Positions 51,773 to 60,069 of a stretch of 64,000 nt of DNA are shown here, piece after piece. The notes beneath the pieces are model-generated. The model saw only the letters and a list, made by a program, of their open reading frames with translations. It was not told the DNA's origin and made no database searches. Numbering within the stretch: position 1 is the first letter of the stretch; the number at the start of each line of letters is the position of its first letter. Origin of the DNA: CBDBBY01 sp965203215. Its GTDB lineage: Bacteria; Pseudomonadota; Alphaproteobacteria; Rhodobacterales; Rhodobacteraceae. Where the stretch lies: positions 3,100,001 to 3,164,000 of the forward strand of contig CBDBBY010000001.1 in assembly GCA_965203215.1 (NCBI GenBank), in the 5' to 3' direction. Made by a program: the position numbers and the translations under genes.

Positions 51773-53617
51773 ATGGCGATTGAGACAGCGCATCAATCAA
51801 TCAAGACGCTGTTTGAGCAAAATCCTACTTTCGAAGTTCCAAAGTATCAGCGTGAATACGCGTGGGATGCAGAGGAGATTGAAGATTTTGTCGAAGATCT
51901 TAGAAAATGTCTCAAAGCTCGGATTGCCGAATCAAAGAGGAACCACTTCTTCGGAGGTATTGTAAGTGCACGATTGACTGTGCCCGGTTCTAGTCACGTA
52001 AGCTATGAAGTCATCGACGGTCAGCAACGGCTTTCGTCATTTGTTTTGCTAGCTGCGGCCGTTGCACATTTTATGCGATCAATATCAGGCAGTATTAAGC
52101 TGGGGTCACGATCTGAGCAAGATGAAATGGCTTTTAATTATCTGGAAAAGACCGCTCTAGCAATTGAATCTAACTACCTTAGGTATAGTTATCCAGTAAA
52201 ATTGATGTATCAAAATGATCCAAAGATTAGGCTTTCTAAGGCAGATGATAAATTTTTTCAATCGACTTTGGACGGGAAAGATCCCGATAGAGAGCGTTCA
52301 TCCCATGTGAAGATTAAAAATGCATGGATACAGATTAAAGCTTTTTTGGAGAAAGAGCTGGAGGCGGAAATAACGGCATCGGGTAAAGCGACGATACTTC
52401 AGCACCTAATTGACGGAGTTCTTGCTGAGGATTGTACAGTAATTTTTATGTGGGCCGATAATCGGTCTGAAGCATATCAAATATTCGAAGTTTTGAATAA
52501 CCGTGGTGTTAGCCTTACTGATAGTAATCTTTTGAGAGCCAAAACACTAGGACTACTTGATGATCGCAAATTATTGGAGATTCAGAAAGAACTTTCGGAA
52601 CGATGGGATAGTGTATTGGCTTATGCATCAAGGGATATTGATGATTATTTGAAGTGGTATTTTGCTTCGCATGAAGGTTATCGACCAGGAAAATTCGAGG
52701 TTACAGAGAAATTTATGAGTTGTCGGTTTCAAGAACAATCTATCTCTAGGCCCATAACCGAGGAGCAGGGTAGGAGAGTTTTAGCGGAGGTAGAACAGAT
52801 TGATGACGACTTTGCGCTTTTGTATCAGTTGAAGAAGGGTAAATGGCCTTACAGTGAGGATAGCAGCGTTGCCAAATGGGACATAGGACGTTTGGCGTTT
52901 CTGGTTGAACACTTAAGTCATACAAATGTTATGCCTTTACTGATGGCTTTGCGGTTGCTTACACCGGAGCGGTTTGCGGAAGCTGTAGCCTCATTGGAGC
53001 GCTTTGTTTTCAGATACAAAACTATAGGGAGTGCTCACATTAGCCCCGCTACCAAGGTATACCACGAGCATGCGAAGATTATTCGAAGTCAACCCAGCGC
53101 CTACAGTGTTGGTAAACTGAGGGGCGCATTGAAGGAGCTGATAGAAAAATATGCTTCAGGGAAAAGATTTTCTTTGGCTATAAGCGAGCTTGCATACGCT
53201 CCTCGTTCCTCTCGTCGGAACAATAGCAATATTCGATATTTTCTGGTAGCAATTGAAGACTACCACCTGTGGTATGATAATGGTGCGCAAGGTATGCCGA
53301 TATGTAAGGATAAAAGTAAAATCATAGACATGGCAGACGTAAGCTTGGAGCATATCTATCCGCAGAACCTGGGTTATGGCAATCAAATTGAAGAGATTGA
53401 GCCGATTAAAAATTCACTGGGAAATCTGACCTTGCTTGGCGTAAAGGAAAATGATAAAATTGGAAATAAACCGTTCGATGAAAAGCGCCAATTGTACGAG
53501 AAGTCAAGTCTACGCATAAATCGCAATATTGCAAGGAATGAAAAATGGACGAAGTTGGAAATTGAGATGCGTACAGCTCAGCTAGCGAAAATTGCGGAAA
53601 AGATATTTATACCTTAG
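51773..53617 (+). CDS. DUF262/DUF1524 (GmrSD-family) nuclease of the dnd-linked operon
   Basis: A 614-residue protein. The N-terminal DUF262 domain has the YQREYAW opening and the nucleotide-hydrolysis motif DGQQR (82-86). The C-terminal DUF1524 is an HNH-type nuclease with LEHIYPQNLGYGN and NSLGNLTLLG. The family includes GmrSD (acts on modified cytosines), BrxU and SspE; SspE restricts DNA in phosphorothioate-dependent fashion. In this operon it is the best candidate for the cutting enzyme of the Dnd-linked defence. The gene is markedly AT-rich with many A/T third positions, a sign of recent transfer. It is the last gene of the operon. Confidence 0.87.
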   Translation: MAIETAHQSIKTLFEQNPTFEVPKYQREYAWDAEEIEDFVEDLRKCLKARIAESKRNHFFGGIVSARLTVPGSSHVSYEVIDGQQRLSSFVLLAAAVAHFMRSISGSIKLGSRSEQDEMAFNYLEKTALAIESNYLRYSYPVKLMYQNDPKIRLSKADDKFFQSTLDGKDPDRERSSHVKIKNAWIQIKAFLEKELEAEITASGKATILQHLIDGVLAEDCTVIFMWADNRSEAYQIFEVLNNRGVSLTDSNLLRAKTLGLLDDRKLLEIQKELSERWDSVLAYASRDIDDYLKWYFASHEGYRPGKFEVTEKFMSCRFQEQSISRPITEEQGRRVLAEVEQIDDDFALLYQLKKGKWPYSEDSSVAKWDIGRLAFLVEHLSHTNVMPLLMALRLLTPERFAEAVASLERFVFRYKTIGSAHISPATKVYHEHAKIIRSQPSAYSVGKLRGALKELIEKYASGKRFSLAISELAYAPRSSRRNNSNIRYFLVAIEDYHLWYDNGAQGMPICKDKSKIIDMADVSLEHIYPQNLGYGNQIEEIEPIKNSLGNLTLLGVKENDKIGNKPFDEKRQLYEKSSLRINRNIARNEKWTKLEIEMRTAQLAKIAEKIFIP

Positions 53618-53814
53618 AATTGGGATATGTATTATAGTTAATTGCTTTATTTCTATATGTTACTTCGCGGGTAACTTATTGATTTATAATACAGTTCGAG
53701 TCTACAATGTCGATATTGCGGGCTATAGTTTTGTATTGTTGATCGTTGAGGTTTCAGTACAACATCTAGCAAATTTTTCAATGATTGGTAACGACCAGCA
53801 CATTATATGCGTCC

Positions 53815-53930
53815 TTAGAGCGTTTTTCAGTTAGTTGAAGTCAGTTGATTTTGAAATGCTCCAATTGCCGTTGAATTTTCACAAAAGGCGGGATAGGTAC
53901 CGCGGATCCGCCTAAGTGAAAACGCTCTAG
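53815..53930. mobile_element. MITE-like element with terminal inverted repeats, 116 bp
   Basis: TTAGAGCGTTTTTCAGTTAG at 53815-53834 and CTAAGTGAAAACGCTCTAG at 53912-53930 are inverted copies (about 16 of 18 positions with one gap). The inside holds a further imperfect hairpin GGCGG...ATCCGCC near 53887-53912. No coding capacity. Short elements with such ends are common between genes of alphaproteobacteria. It lies just after the defence operon, at the return to higher GC. Confidence 0.55.
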
Positions 53931-54077
53931 GCTGACGTTGTAAAGGCGATGGCAGTGCCAATATGAATCGTACGAGGGTACAGTGATACATCGGTGGTAA
54001 ACCTTGAGGCTGCTATTGGTGATTGAAAAACTGTTTTGTGCCCATCAAAGCTTGCGATAGCGACCGAGCAGGCGTGA

Positions 54078-54347
54078 GTTTACATTAAGGGCGAGAAAAT
54101 AAAGATCTCGAGTCCGACGGTTAAGGGTTTGTTGTGGTTGGTGCGGTTGTTCCCGAAGGATCCGCCGCCGCATGTGTCCATGAAGAACTTCGGCTAGCTG
54201 GACACGAAGGGAATGCAGACCGGTGTGCCGAAGGGCGCGTATGTGACAAATATGCGGAGCGCAAACCAAACCGGAAATTTTCCAGCAGCCGACATCCGTG
54301 AGAAGACTGCTGTAAATCTCAACGCACTGAAAATTAATCCGATTTAG
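54078..54347 (+). pseudogene. Possible remnant of a coding sequence
   Basis: A plus-strand frame of about 90 codons with a codon-like third-base pattern is interrupted by one amber codon (54195-54197) and ends at TAG 54345-54347. The second half reads LDTKGMQTGVPKGAYVTNMR and onwards. There is no start with a ribosome site and I recognise no family. The rest of 53618-54356 has no gene apart from the MITE-like element. Confidence 0.25.
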
Positions 54348-54356
54348 GCCAAGCAG

Positions 54357-55577
54357 CTAATCCCATAGACTTGAAAATGGCGCGGCCCGCAAGTTCTCGC
54401 CGAAAGTTGCCGCCTGGTCGTGGTCGTAGAGGACAATGCCCTGCACGAAGTTCTCGCCGCAAGCCGAGGCGAGCTTTCTCAAGCCTGAAAAATCTTTGGT
54501 CGTGACAGTCGCGGACGCTTTGACTTTGATTCCAACGACTTCGCCGCGGAGGTTTTCAATTACCAAATCGACTTCGTTTCCGTCCTTGTTTCGGAAATGA
54601 GAGAGGAAATAGTGTTGATCGCTCCAACTCGCGAGCTTCTTGATTTCTCCGAAGACGAAAGCTTTGAGGATCGCTCCGAACTTTGTCCTGTCTTTCTCGA
54701 TCTGCGCTGGTGAAATGCCTTTAAGCGTTGAGAGCAGTCCCGAATCAAGGAAATGCAGCTTCGGCGACTTGATCAGCCGTTTCAGCTTGTTCGTATACCA
54801 AGGCTGCAATGAATCAATCAGGTAGAGACTTTCGAAAATTCGCATGTACTTTTGCGTAGTGACGTGATTCATGCCCAGCGCCGACCCGATAGCTGAATAG
54901 TTCACCAGCTGTCCTGCGTATTCCGCAAGGACGCGTAGAAGCTTAGGCATGACGGCAAGTTGTTCCACCGAAGCGATGTCGCGCGCATCTCGTTGGATGA
55001 TGGCGTTGATGTAGCTCAAATGCCAGCTTTGTCGTCGAGTCCATTGAGTGCGTTCAAGGACTTCGGGATAGCCGCCAGCCAGAACAAGCTCTACCAAGCT
55101 TCTGCCGAGGATTGGTTCGCCTGTGACCGCCGCTTTGCCCGAGAATGCGTCGTCGAGAAAGCGCCCCTTTCCCCGTCTGATTTCGGCCTGTGATAGCGGC
55201 AGAAGCTGGATGACCTCCATGCGCCCCGCAAGGGATTCCGCGACTCTCGGTACCATCATCAGGTTGGCCGAACCGGTCAAGAGAAAGCGCCCCGGGCGCT
55301 TGTCTTTGTCAACCTCGGTTTTGATCGCCAAAAGCAGTTCCGGCGCTCGCTGAACTTCGTCGATGACGGCGCGGTCGACGTCGCGGAGAAAACCGACCGG
55401 ATCTGTTTTTGCAAAGTGGAGCTGGGTCGCATCGTCGAGCGTCAGGAATGGCCTGTCCTCGTCCGCAATTTCGGTAGCGAGGGTTGTTTTGCCGGATTGG
55501 CGCGGACCTGCGATCAAAGCGACGCGCGTGTCAGCCAGAGCTTCTTCAATGCGCTTCTTGCTCAATCGCGGATACAT
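54357..55577 (-). CDS. AAA ATPase with DUF4143 domain
   Basis: A 406-residue protein of the AAA_14/DUF4143 type. Residues about 15-150 hold the P-loop AGPRQSGKTTLA, Walker B RAVIDEVQRAPELL and sensor RFLLTGSANLMM; residues about 200-390 form DUF4143 with a winged-helix part and a nuclease-fold-like C-terminus containing DGNEVDLVIENLRGEVVGIKVKA. The family is common and variable in copy number; its function is not established, though some members behave like toxins or defence ATPases. In front of its start codon lies the 22-bp periodic array (55598-55744), so an unusual regulator may act here. Confidence 0.85.
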   Translation of the reverse strand: MYPRLSKKRIEEALADTRVALIAGPRQSGKTTLATEIADEDRPFLTLDDATQLHFAKTDPVGFLRDVDRAVIDEVQRAPELLLAIKTEVDKDKRPGRFLLTGSANLMMVPRVAESLAGRMEVIQLLPLSQAEIRRGKGRFLDDAFSGKAAVTGEPILGRSLVELVLAGGYPEVLERTQWTRRQSWHLSYINAIIQRDARDIASVEQLAVMPKLLRVLAEYAGQLVNYSAIGSALGMNHVTTQKYMRIFESLYLIDSLQPWYTNKLKRLIKSPKLHFLDSGLLSTLKGISPAQIEKDRTKFGAILKAFVFGEIKKLASWSDQHYFLSHFRNKDGNEVDLVIENLRGEVVGIKVKASATVTTKDFSGLRKLASACGENFVQGIVLYDHDQAATFGENLRAAPFSSLWD

Positions 55578-55597
55578 GAGGACACTCGCTGCAGTTC

Positions 55598-55744
55598 GAC
55601 CAATTGAAAGGTTAAGCCTCGTCCACCTGTAACAGTAATTGCGACTGATTGAAAGAGAAAAACCGACCAGTTGAAAGAAATAGATACGTCCAACCGTAAA
55701 AATCTATTCGTCCATCTGAAATATTGGAGCCGACCAATTGAAAG
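55598..55744. repeat. Seven-unit tandem array, 22-23 bp period
   Basis: Thirteen-base words related to GACCAATTGAAAG begin at 55598, 55621, 55643, 55665, 55688, 55710 and 55732, so the spacing is 23, 22, 22, 23, 22, 22. Three are near-identical GACCAATTGAAAG or GACCAGTTGAAAG; others are GACTGATTGAAAG, GTCCACCTGTAAC, GTCCAACCGTAAA and GTCCATCTGAAAT. On the minus strand the consensus is about YTTTCARNTGGWCG with 8-9 bp A/T-rich spacers. The period equals two turns of DNA, so all units face the same side of the helix. It lies 20 bp upstream of the DUF4143 gene start. It does not encode protein repeats, because the period is not a multiple of three. Confidence 0.75.
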
Positions 55745-55865
55745 CTATCGGCATGTTCGGAGAGTCTCCTTGAATGCAGATTGGCAACCGGCCGGTCGGA
55801 GGTTCCGGACGCCAAGAAAACGCGATACTCAACTGCAGATCGCCTGTTTGATCCCCTCGCTTCGC

Positions 55866-58800
55866 TTATGCGTCCCGCCCGACCATCCCGGTTTCTTCGC
55901 CCCGCAGAAGCGCGCGCAATGCTTTGTCCAGGCGCTCCGTTACCGCTTCGGGCTCGCGCCACCAATCGGGGGACCACACCCTCAGCAGAGTCCATCCTTT
56001 GCCCTCAAGCACCCGCTGGCGCAATCGATCGCGGTCACGGGCGGTTTTGCTTCCATGGTACTGCGCTCCATCGGCCTCAATTCCCGCCAAGTAGCGTCCG
56101 GGTTCGTTCGGATCCACCACTCCGATATCGATGCGGTATCCGCTCACGCCGATCTGCGGCACAAGCAGCCAGCCCCTCGCTTCCAGCGCCGAGGCAATCT
56201 GCTCTTCCAGCGGCGATTCGTACCCGCCTAAACTGTCGCCGTCATTCCGATCATCGCCCGTCGCGACAAGCGTTCCTGTCGCCGCGTATTTCAGGAACGC
56301 CTTCAAATCCCGCACGCCTCGCGGGCTCTGCGGAGTGCCGATGCGCTCGCGTTCAAGACTCGTCACCACGATCATGCGCCGCCGCGCCCGCGTAAGCGCC
56401 ACGTTCAGACGCCGCTCGCCTCCCCGACCGTTGAGCGGGCCGAAGTGGCTCCTTTGCCGCCCTGCCGGGTCGGGGCCGAACGTGGTGCTCAGCACCACGA
56501 CGTCGCGCTCGTCGCCTTGAGCCGTCTCCAAGTTTTTGACGCACGGAGCGTCGCGCTCCGGCGCGTGCCAGAAAGCCTCCAGCTCCGGGGTTTCCTCCCG
56601 GGCTTTGTCCAGCAAATCCTCCACCAGACGCTGCTGCTTCTTGTTGAAGGTAACCACGCCGATGCTTTGCGTCGAGCCGTCCGGCCCCAGAACGTGACTG
56701 CCCACCAAGTCCGCGACCCGTTTGGCTTCGTCGACGTTTCGTTGCGCTTCGTAGGTGCCGCCCGCCTCAATGCAGACGACGGCTTGAGCATCGCGCTCCG
56801 GATCCGGGAACGTGACCAGCGACCCGCCATAGTAAGCTCGGTTCGAGAACGCGATGAGCGCTTCATGGCGGCTTCGGTAGTGGAAAGTCAGCCGATGCAA
56901 GGGCATGCTGCGCCCGAGCGCCAAGTCAAGCACGCTTTCCGTGCTTCCAGGATCATCTTCGTCTTCATCGTCCTCATCATCGGAGCGTTGGAAGAATGCG
57001 GTCGGCGGCATCTGCTTCGGATCGCCCGCGAGGATCACTTGCTCCGTGCGCGCCAATACTCCCACGGCGTCCTCGGGCCGGATCTGGCTGGCTTCGTCCA
57101 TCAGAACCAGGTCCGCCCCGAAATCTTCGGGCAGCGTCCGCGCCGCATCCAGAGGCGACAGCATCAGGCATGGCTTAAGCTTCGGAGCCAATGTCGAGCA
57201 CTCGGCCAGGATTCTGCGCAGGGGCTTCGCGGACCGGCGTTTGCGGGCCTCGTTCAGCAGCGTTTTCGCCTCCCTGCGCAGCGCCGTCTCCTCTCGTCCG
57301 CGAGCGGAAAGATCCGGCAGCGTGCAACGATCATCGCACAGCCGGCTCACTTCCCGCGCAGCTTCGCCGCCGGTCCATTGGTCTTCGCTCGCGCGAAAGC
57401 GCGCCAGATGATCGTCGTGCGCCGCGTTGCTCCAGTGCCGCAGCACTGGATCTTCGGTCAGCCACTGATCGACCCAACCCGCCCACCAGCCTCGGCGAAG
57501 CCCTTCCTCCAGCTGCTCCAACTCGCTCCGGTCGCCCTTGCGGGCCGTTTCCACTGCTGATTCAAGCGCGCTTCCGCAAGCGTTCAGCCATTGCTCTTCA
57601 CGCTTTGAGAGAGCCTGAACTTCCAGCGCTCCTTCAAGTTTCGCAATTTGGCGCGGGTCGGCCAACAATTCCACCGCGTCGCCGTCCAGCTCCGACGCAT
57701 GCGCATCCCGGGCTGCCGCCATATCGAGCTTGAACTTGGCTTGTTCCGCCGCGAGAGCCGTTGACTTCGCATGACGTTTGAGGCCGATGCGCCGCCACCA
57801 TCCCGACAACCCTCCGCCGGCGGCCTCGAACACTGCGCGGTTCGCCTCGCGGGTTTCGGATTCCGCCGTTCGCAAGGCGCGTGACGCTTCGGCGATGCAT
57901 TTGGCCTGCACGGAAGCGTTCATGCCTAACTCGGCTCGCACTTGGTCGAAGGTCCGGATCTCGGTTTCGTTCAGCCCGGCGCGCATTCGCACGATCTTGC
58001 CCAAGACCGAGAGACGCATCTCCAGCATCTCTTGCAAATCGCCGGCTTCCGCGTCGGGCAAGGGGTGCGCGACTCGCCCCTCCGATGCGCCGGCCTGCTC
58101 CATTGCCCAGCGCAGCGTAACGCCGTCGCCCGCCCCGCGGTCGCGGTGCATCGCCTCGGCGTATGCGTTCAGCCAATCCCGATGGGCCGTGCTTGCCGTC
58201 TGAGCGTTGTGTTTTCCCGACGATTGCTCCGCCGTCCGCTTGCTTTGGTAAGCGGCTTCCAAAGCCTGACCGAGCTCCTTGGACGGATGCGTCTCTCCGC
58301 CTCCGCCATGCAGATCCAGGCACCACTTCATCAAACCCGCTTGCCCAAGGCGCGTTGCAACGGCTTCGATGGCTGCGCGCTTTTCGGCGCAGAACAGCAC
58401 GCGCCGCCCGGCTGCTATCTGGGTCGCAATGATGTTCGCGATGGTTTGGCTCTTGCCGGTCCCCGGCGGTCCTTCCAGCACGAAGCTTCGCCCGTCCAGC
58501 GCCATTGCCACAGCCTCCAGCTGGCTGGCGTCCGTCTCGATGGGGCAAGGCAAGTCGTGACGGCTTCGGGTTGCCTCGAGAACTCGAGCGTCGCAATTCG
58601 CTCCGCTGCCGCCGAAGCCTGTGTCCGTTTCGCGACCCAAAAGTTCTTGCGTCACCGCCCCGAGTGTTTCGAGTCCTTGCTCTCCGAGCCGTCCCAACTC
58701 GCTCCAAAGGGCCAAGCGCTGGAACTCGAAGATGCCGAGCACCGCAGCAGGCGTGACAGAGAATTGTTGCGCGCCTGCTTCGGCCAATTGTTTTCGGACA

Positions 58801-59468
58801 TCCTCCAGAAGACCTGCGATATCGAATCCGCTTTCATCCTCCGGGAGCGGATCTTCCAGAACCACCCGCACGCCGTGCTCCCGCTTCAGCCACTCGATCA
58901 GCGTCGTATTCGGAGCCGCCGGCCCGCCGGTCTCCAGCCAATACGGACCTGCCGCTTGCTGCCTCGCCATCAGAACCGGCTGCATGAACAGCGGCGCCCG
59001 CCGCGTGCGCGGGTCCTTTCCGCCTGCCGCCTGCTCTTCCCATTGCAATGCTCCGAGTCCCAAGAAGCACGTCTGAAGGCCCGTCTCCTCGAATCGGCTC
59101 CGGGCTCGGCGGTAAATCTGGACGGCGCTTCTGTTTACGGCATCCGGTTCCAGATCCAGATGCAGCACAACGCTCTTGGCTTTCCGCTTCGGCCCGTCCT
59201 CGGTTTCGCGGCCGGCGAGAGTCACCTTGCGCCCCGCCGCGAGAGCGTCTTCCACCGACGCCGCATCCGCGGCCGCCGCCCAAACGCAGATTGATCCCGG
59301 CCGCGCGTCCAGCAAACGGTTGCGGTACGTCAAGTCCAGAGCCCGCTCGCGCAGCCTCGCGATGCGCCCTGCGAGCGTGCTTTCTTCTTGCTCCCGCTCG
59401 CTCGCGGCTGCGGCGCTTGCCGAGCTTTGCTCCGCCTCCATGCCTGCGCCCTCGTCCACGCCGTTCAA
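55866..59468 (-). CDS. DUF4011-type SF1 helicase with C-terminal Vsr-like nuclease
   Basis: A 1200-residue protein. Residues about 30-200 match the DUF4011 start (LDLTYRNRLLD). An SF1 helicase of the Upf1/Dna2 (COG1112) kind follows, with Walker A GPPGTGKSQT, DEAS in LVLMDEASQIRPED, then HYRSRHEALIAFSNRAYY, TFNKKQQ and ALTRARRRMIV. The C-terminus (about 1085-1190) is a Vsr/MTES_1575-type endonuclease: SPLEEQIASALEARGW, YRIDIGV, GIEADGAQYH and a trailing WSPDWWREP. Such helicase-nuclease fusions recur in defence islands and are relatives of the helicase in Mokosh systems. It stands alone, between the 22-bp array and the LysR gene. The DUF3320 domain often found in longer members is absent. Confidence 0.85.
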   Translation of the reverse strand: MNGVDEGAGMEAEQSSASAAAASEREQEESTLAGRIARLRERALDLTYRNRLLDARPGSICVWAAAADAASVEDALAAGRKVTLAGRETEDGPKRKAKSVVLHLDLEPDAVNRSAVQIYRRARSRFEETGLQTCFLGLGALQWEEQAAGGKDPRTRRAPLFMQPVLMARQQAAGPYWLETGGPAAPNTTLIEWLKREHGVRVVLEDPLPEDESGFDIAGLLEDVRKQLAEAGAQQFSVTPAAVLGIFEFQRLALWSELGRLGEQGLETLGAVTQELLGRETDTGFGGSGANCDARVLEATRSRHDLPCPIETDASQLEAVAMALDGRSFVLEGPPGTGKSQTIANIIATQIAAGRRVLFCAEKRAAIEAVATRLGQAGLMKWCLDLHGGGGETHPSKELGQALEAAYQSKRTAEQSSGKHNAQTASTAHRDWLNAYAEAMHRDRGAGDGVTLRWAMEQAGASEGRVAHPLPDAEAGDLQEMLEMRLSVLGKIVRMRAGLNETEIRTFDQVRAELGMNASVQAKCIAEASRALRTAESETREANRAVFEAAGGGLSGWWRRIGLKRHAKSTALAAEQAKFKLDMAAARDAHASELDGDAVELLADPRQIAKLEGALEVQALSKREEQWLNACGSALESAVETARKGDRSELEQLEEGLRRGWWAGWVDQWLTEDPVLRHWSNAAHDDHLARFRASEDQWTGGEAAREVSRLCDDRCTLPDLSARGREETALRREAKTLLNEARKRRSAKPLRRILAECSTLAPKLKPCLMLSPLDAARTLPEDFGADLVLMDEASQIRPEDAVGVLARTEQVILAGDPKQMPPTAFFQRSDDEDDEDEDDPGSTESVLDLALGRSMPLHRLTFHYRSRHEALIAFSNRAYYGGSLVTFPDPERDAQAVVCIEAGGTYEAQRNVDEAKRVADLVGSHVLGPDGSTQSIGVVTFNKKQQRLVEDLLDKAREETPELEAFWHAPERDAPCVKNLETAQGDERDVVVLSTTFGPDPAGRQRSHFGPLNGRGGERRLNVALTRARRRMIVVTSLERERIGTPQSPRGVRDLKAFLKYAATGTLVATGDDRNDGDSLGGYESPLEEQIASALEARGWLLVPQIGVSGYRIDIGVVDPNEPGRYLAGIEADGAQYHGSKTARDRDRLRQRVLEGKGWTLLRVWSPDWWREPEAVTERLDKALRALLRGEETGMVGRDA

Positions 59469-60069
59469 GAGATCCCTCTAGACTTAGCTCCGCTGTGCTT
59501 CAACTTGCCGTCCGTGCCGGCCGGCTGCTGCTTCTCCGTGTTCATTCCTTGGCCATCGCAACTGAGCGCCTTGTTTCAATGCCATTCGAGCGCACTCTTG
59601 TTTGCACCGAAGGAGTGCAATCACACGCAGGCGCTGCCCTGCGGTGCGCGCTGTTCGCCCGCGGCGTTCCCTCGATGCATTTTTCAAGCAATGCGCTTCG
59701 TTTCCTGTACGGGACATCGATTGCTTCGCCTTTCTACGGAAAACACATTTGCGCTTCAGGCCGGTGACTATCAGTGTCGGGTGAATAATCCCCGGAACCG
59801 CCAAAGTAAAACTCCCCGGTCAAAAGTTCCGCGCAGTTTCTTTCCGCAGTCGGGTCAGGTGATCGGACTTATGTATTTCGTCTGCGATATTGCGTTTCCG
59901 CCGCCGACCTTGAAGAAGGCCGACGACGGGGCGGCGACAAGGATGGCGGGACAGCAAAAACGGCAGGAATTTCCGGATCGGCTGCTTGCAATGCTCAACC
60001 CGCAGGACTGAGAGTCGGGATTTCCCCGGCAGCGGAAAATCGCAATGCGCTTGTCAAAGCAATAGTCTT
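59469..60069. other. Gene-free stretch between helicase-nuclease and LysR genes, 601 bp
   Basis: No recognised gene. A plus-strand frame ends at 60011 with a codon-like stretch from about 59870, but shows no domain. The exact 13-mer CTTTCAATTGGTC of the 22-bp array recurs at 60067-60079, overlapping the end of the LysR gene. A long purine/pyrimidine-mixed segment at 59770-59860 may mark a junction between DNA of different origin. Confidence 0.4.

Noticed and set aside
55598..55744. CRISPR array
   Set aside because: The units are only 13-14 bases and diverge, the period is 22 bp with 8-9 bp spacers, and no cas gene is present.
56445..59294. Several long plus-strand frames (up to 450 codons) opposite the helicase-nuclease gene
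   Set aside because: They arise from high GC and codon bias of the minus-strand gene; no motif or ribosome site supports them.
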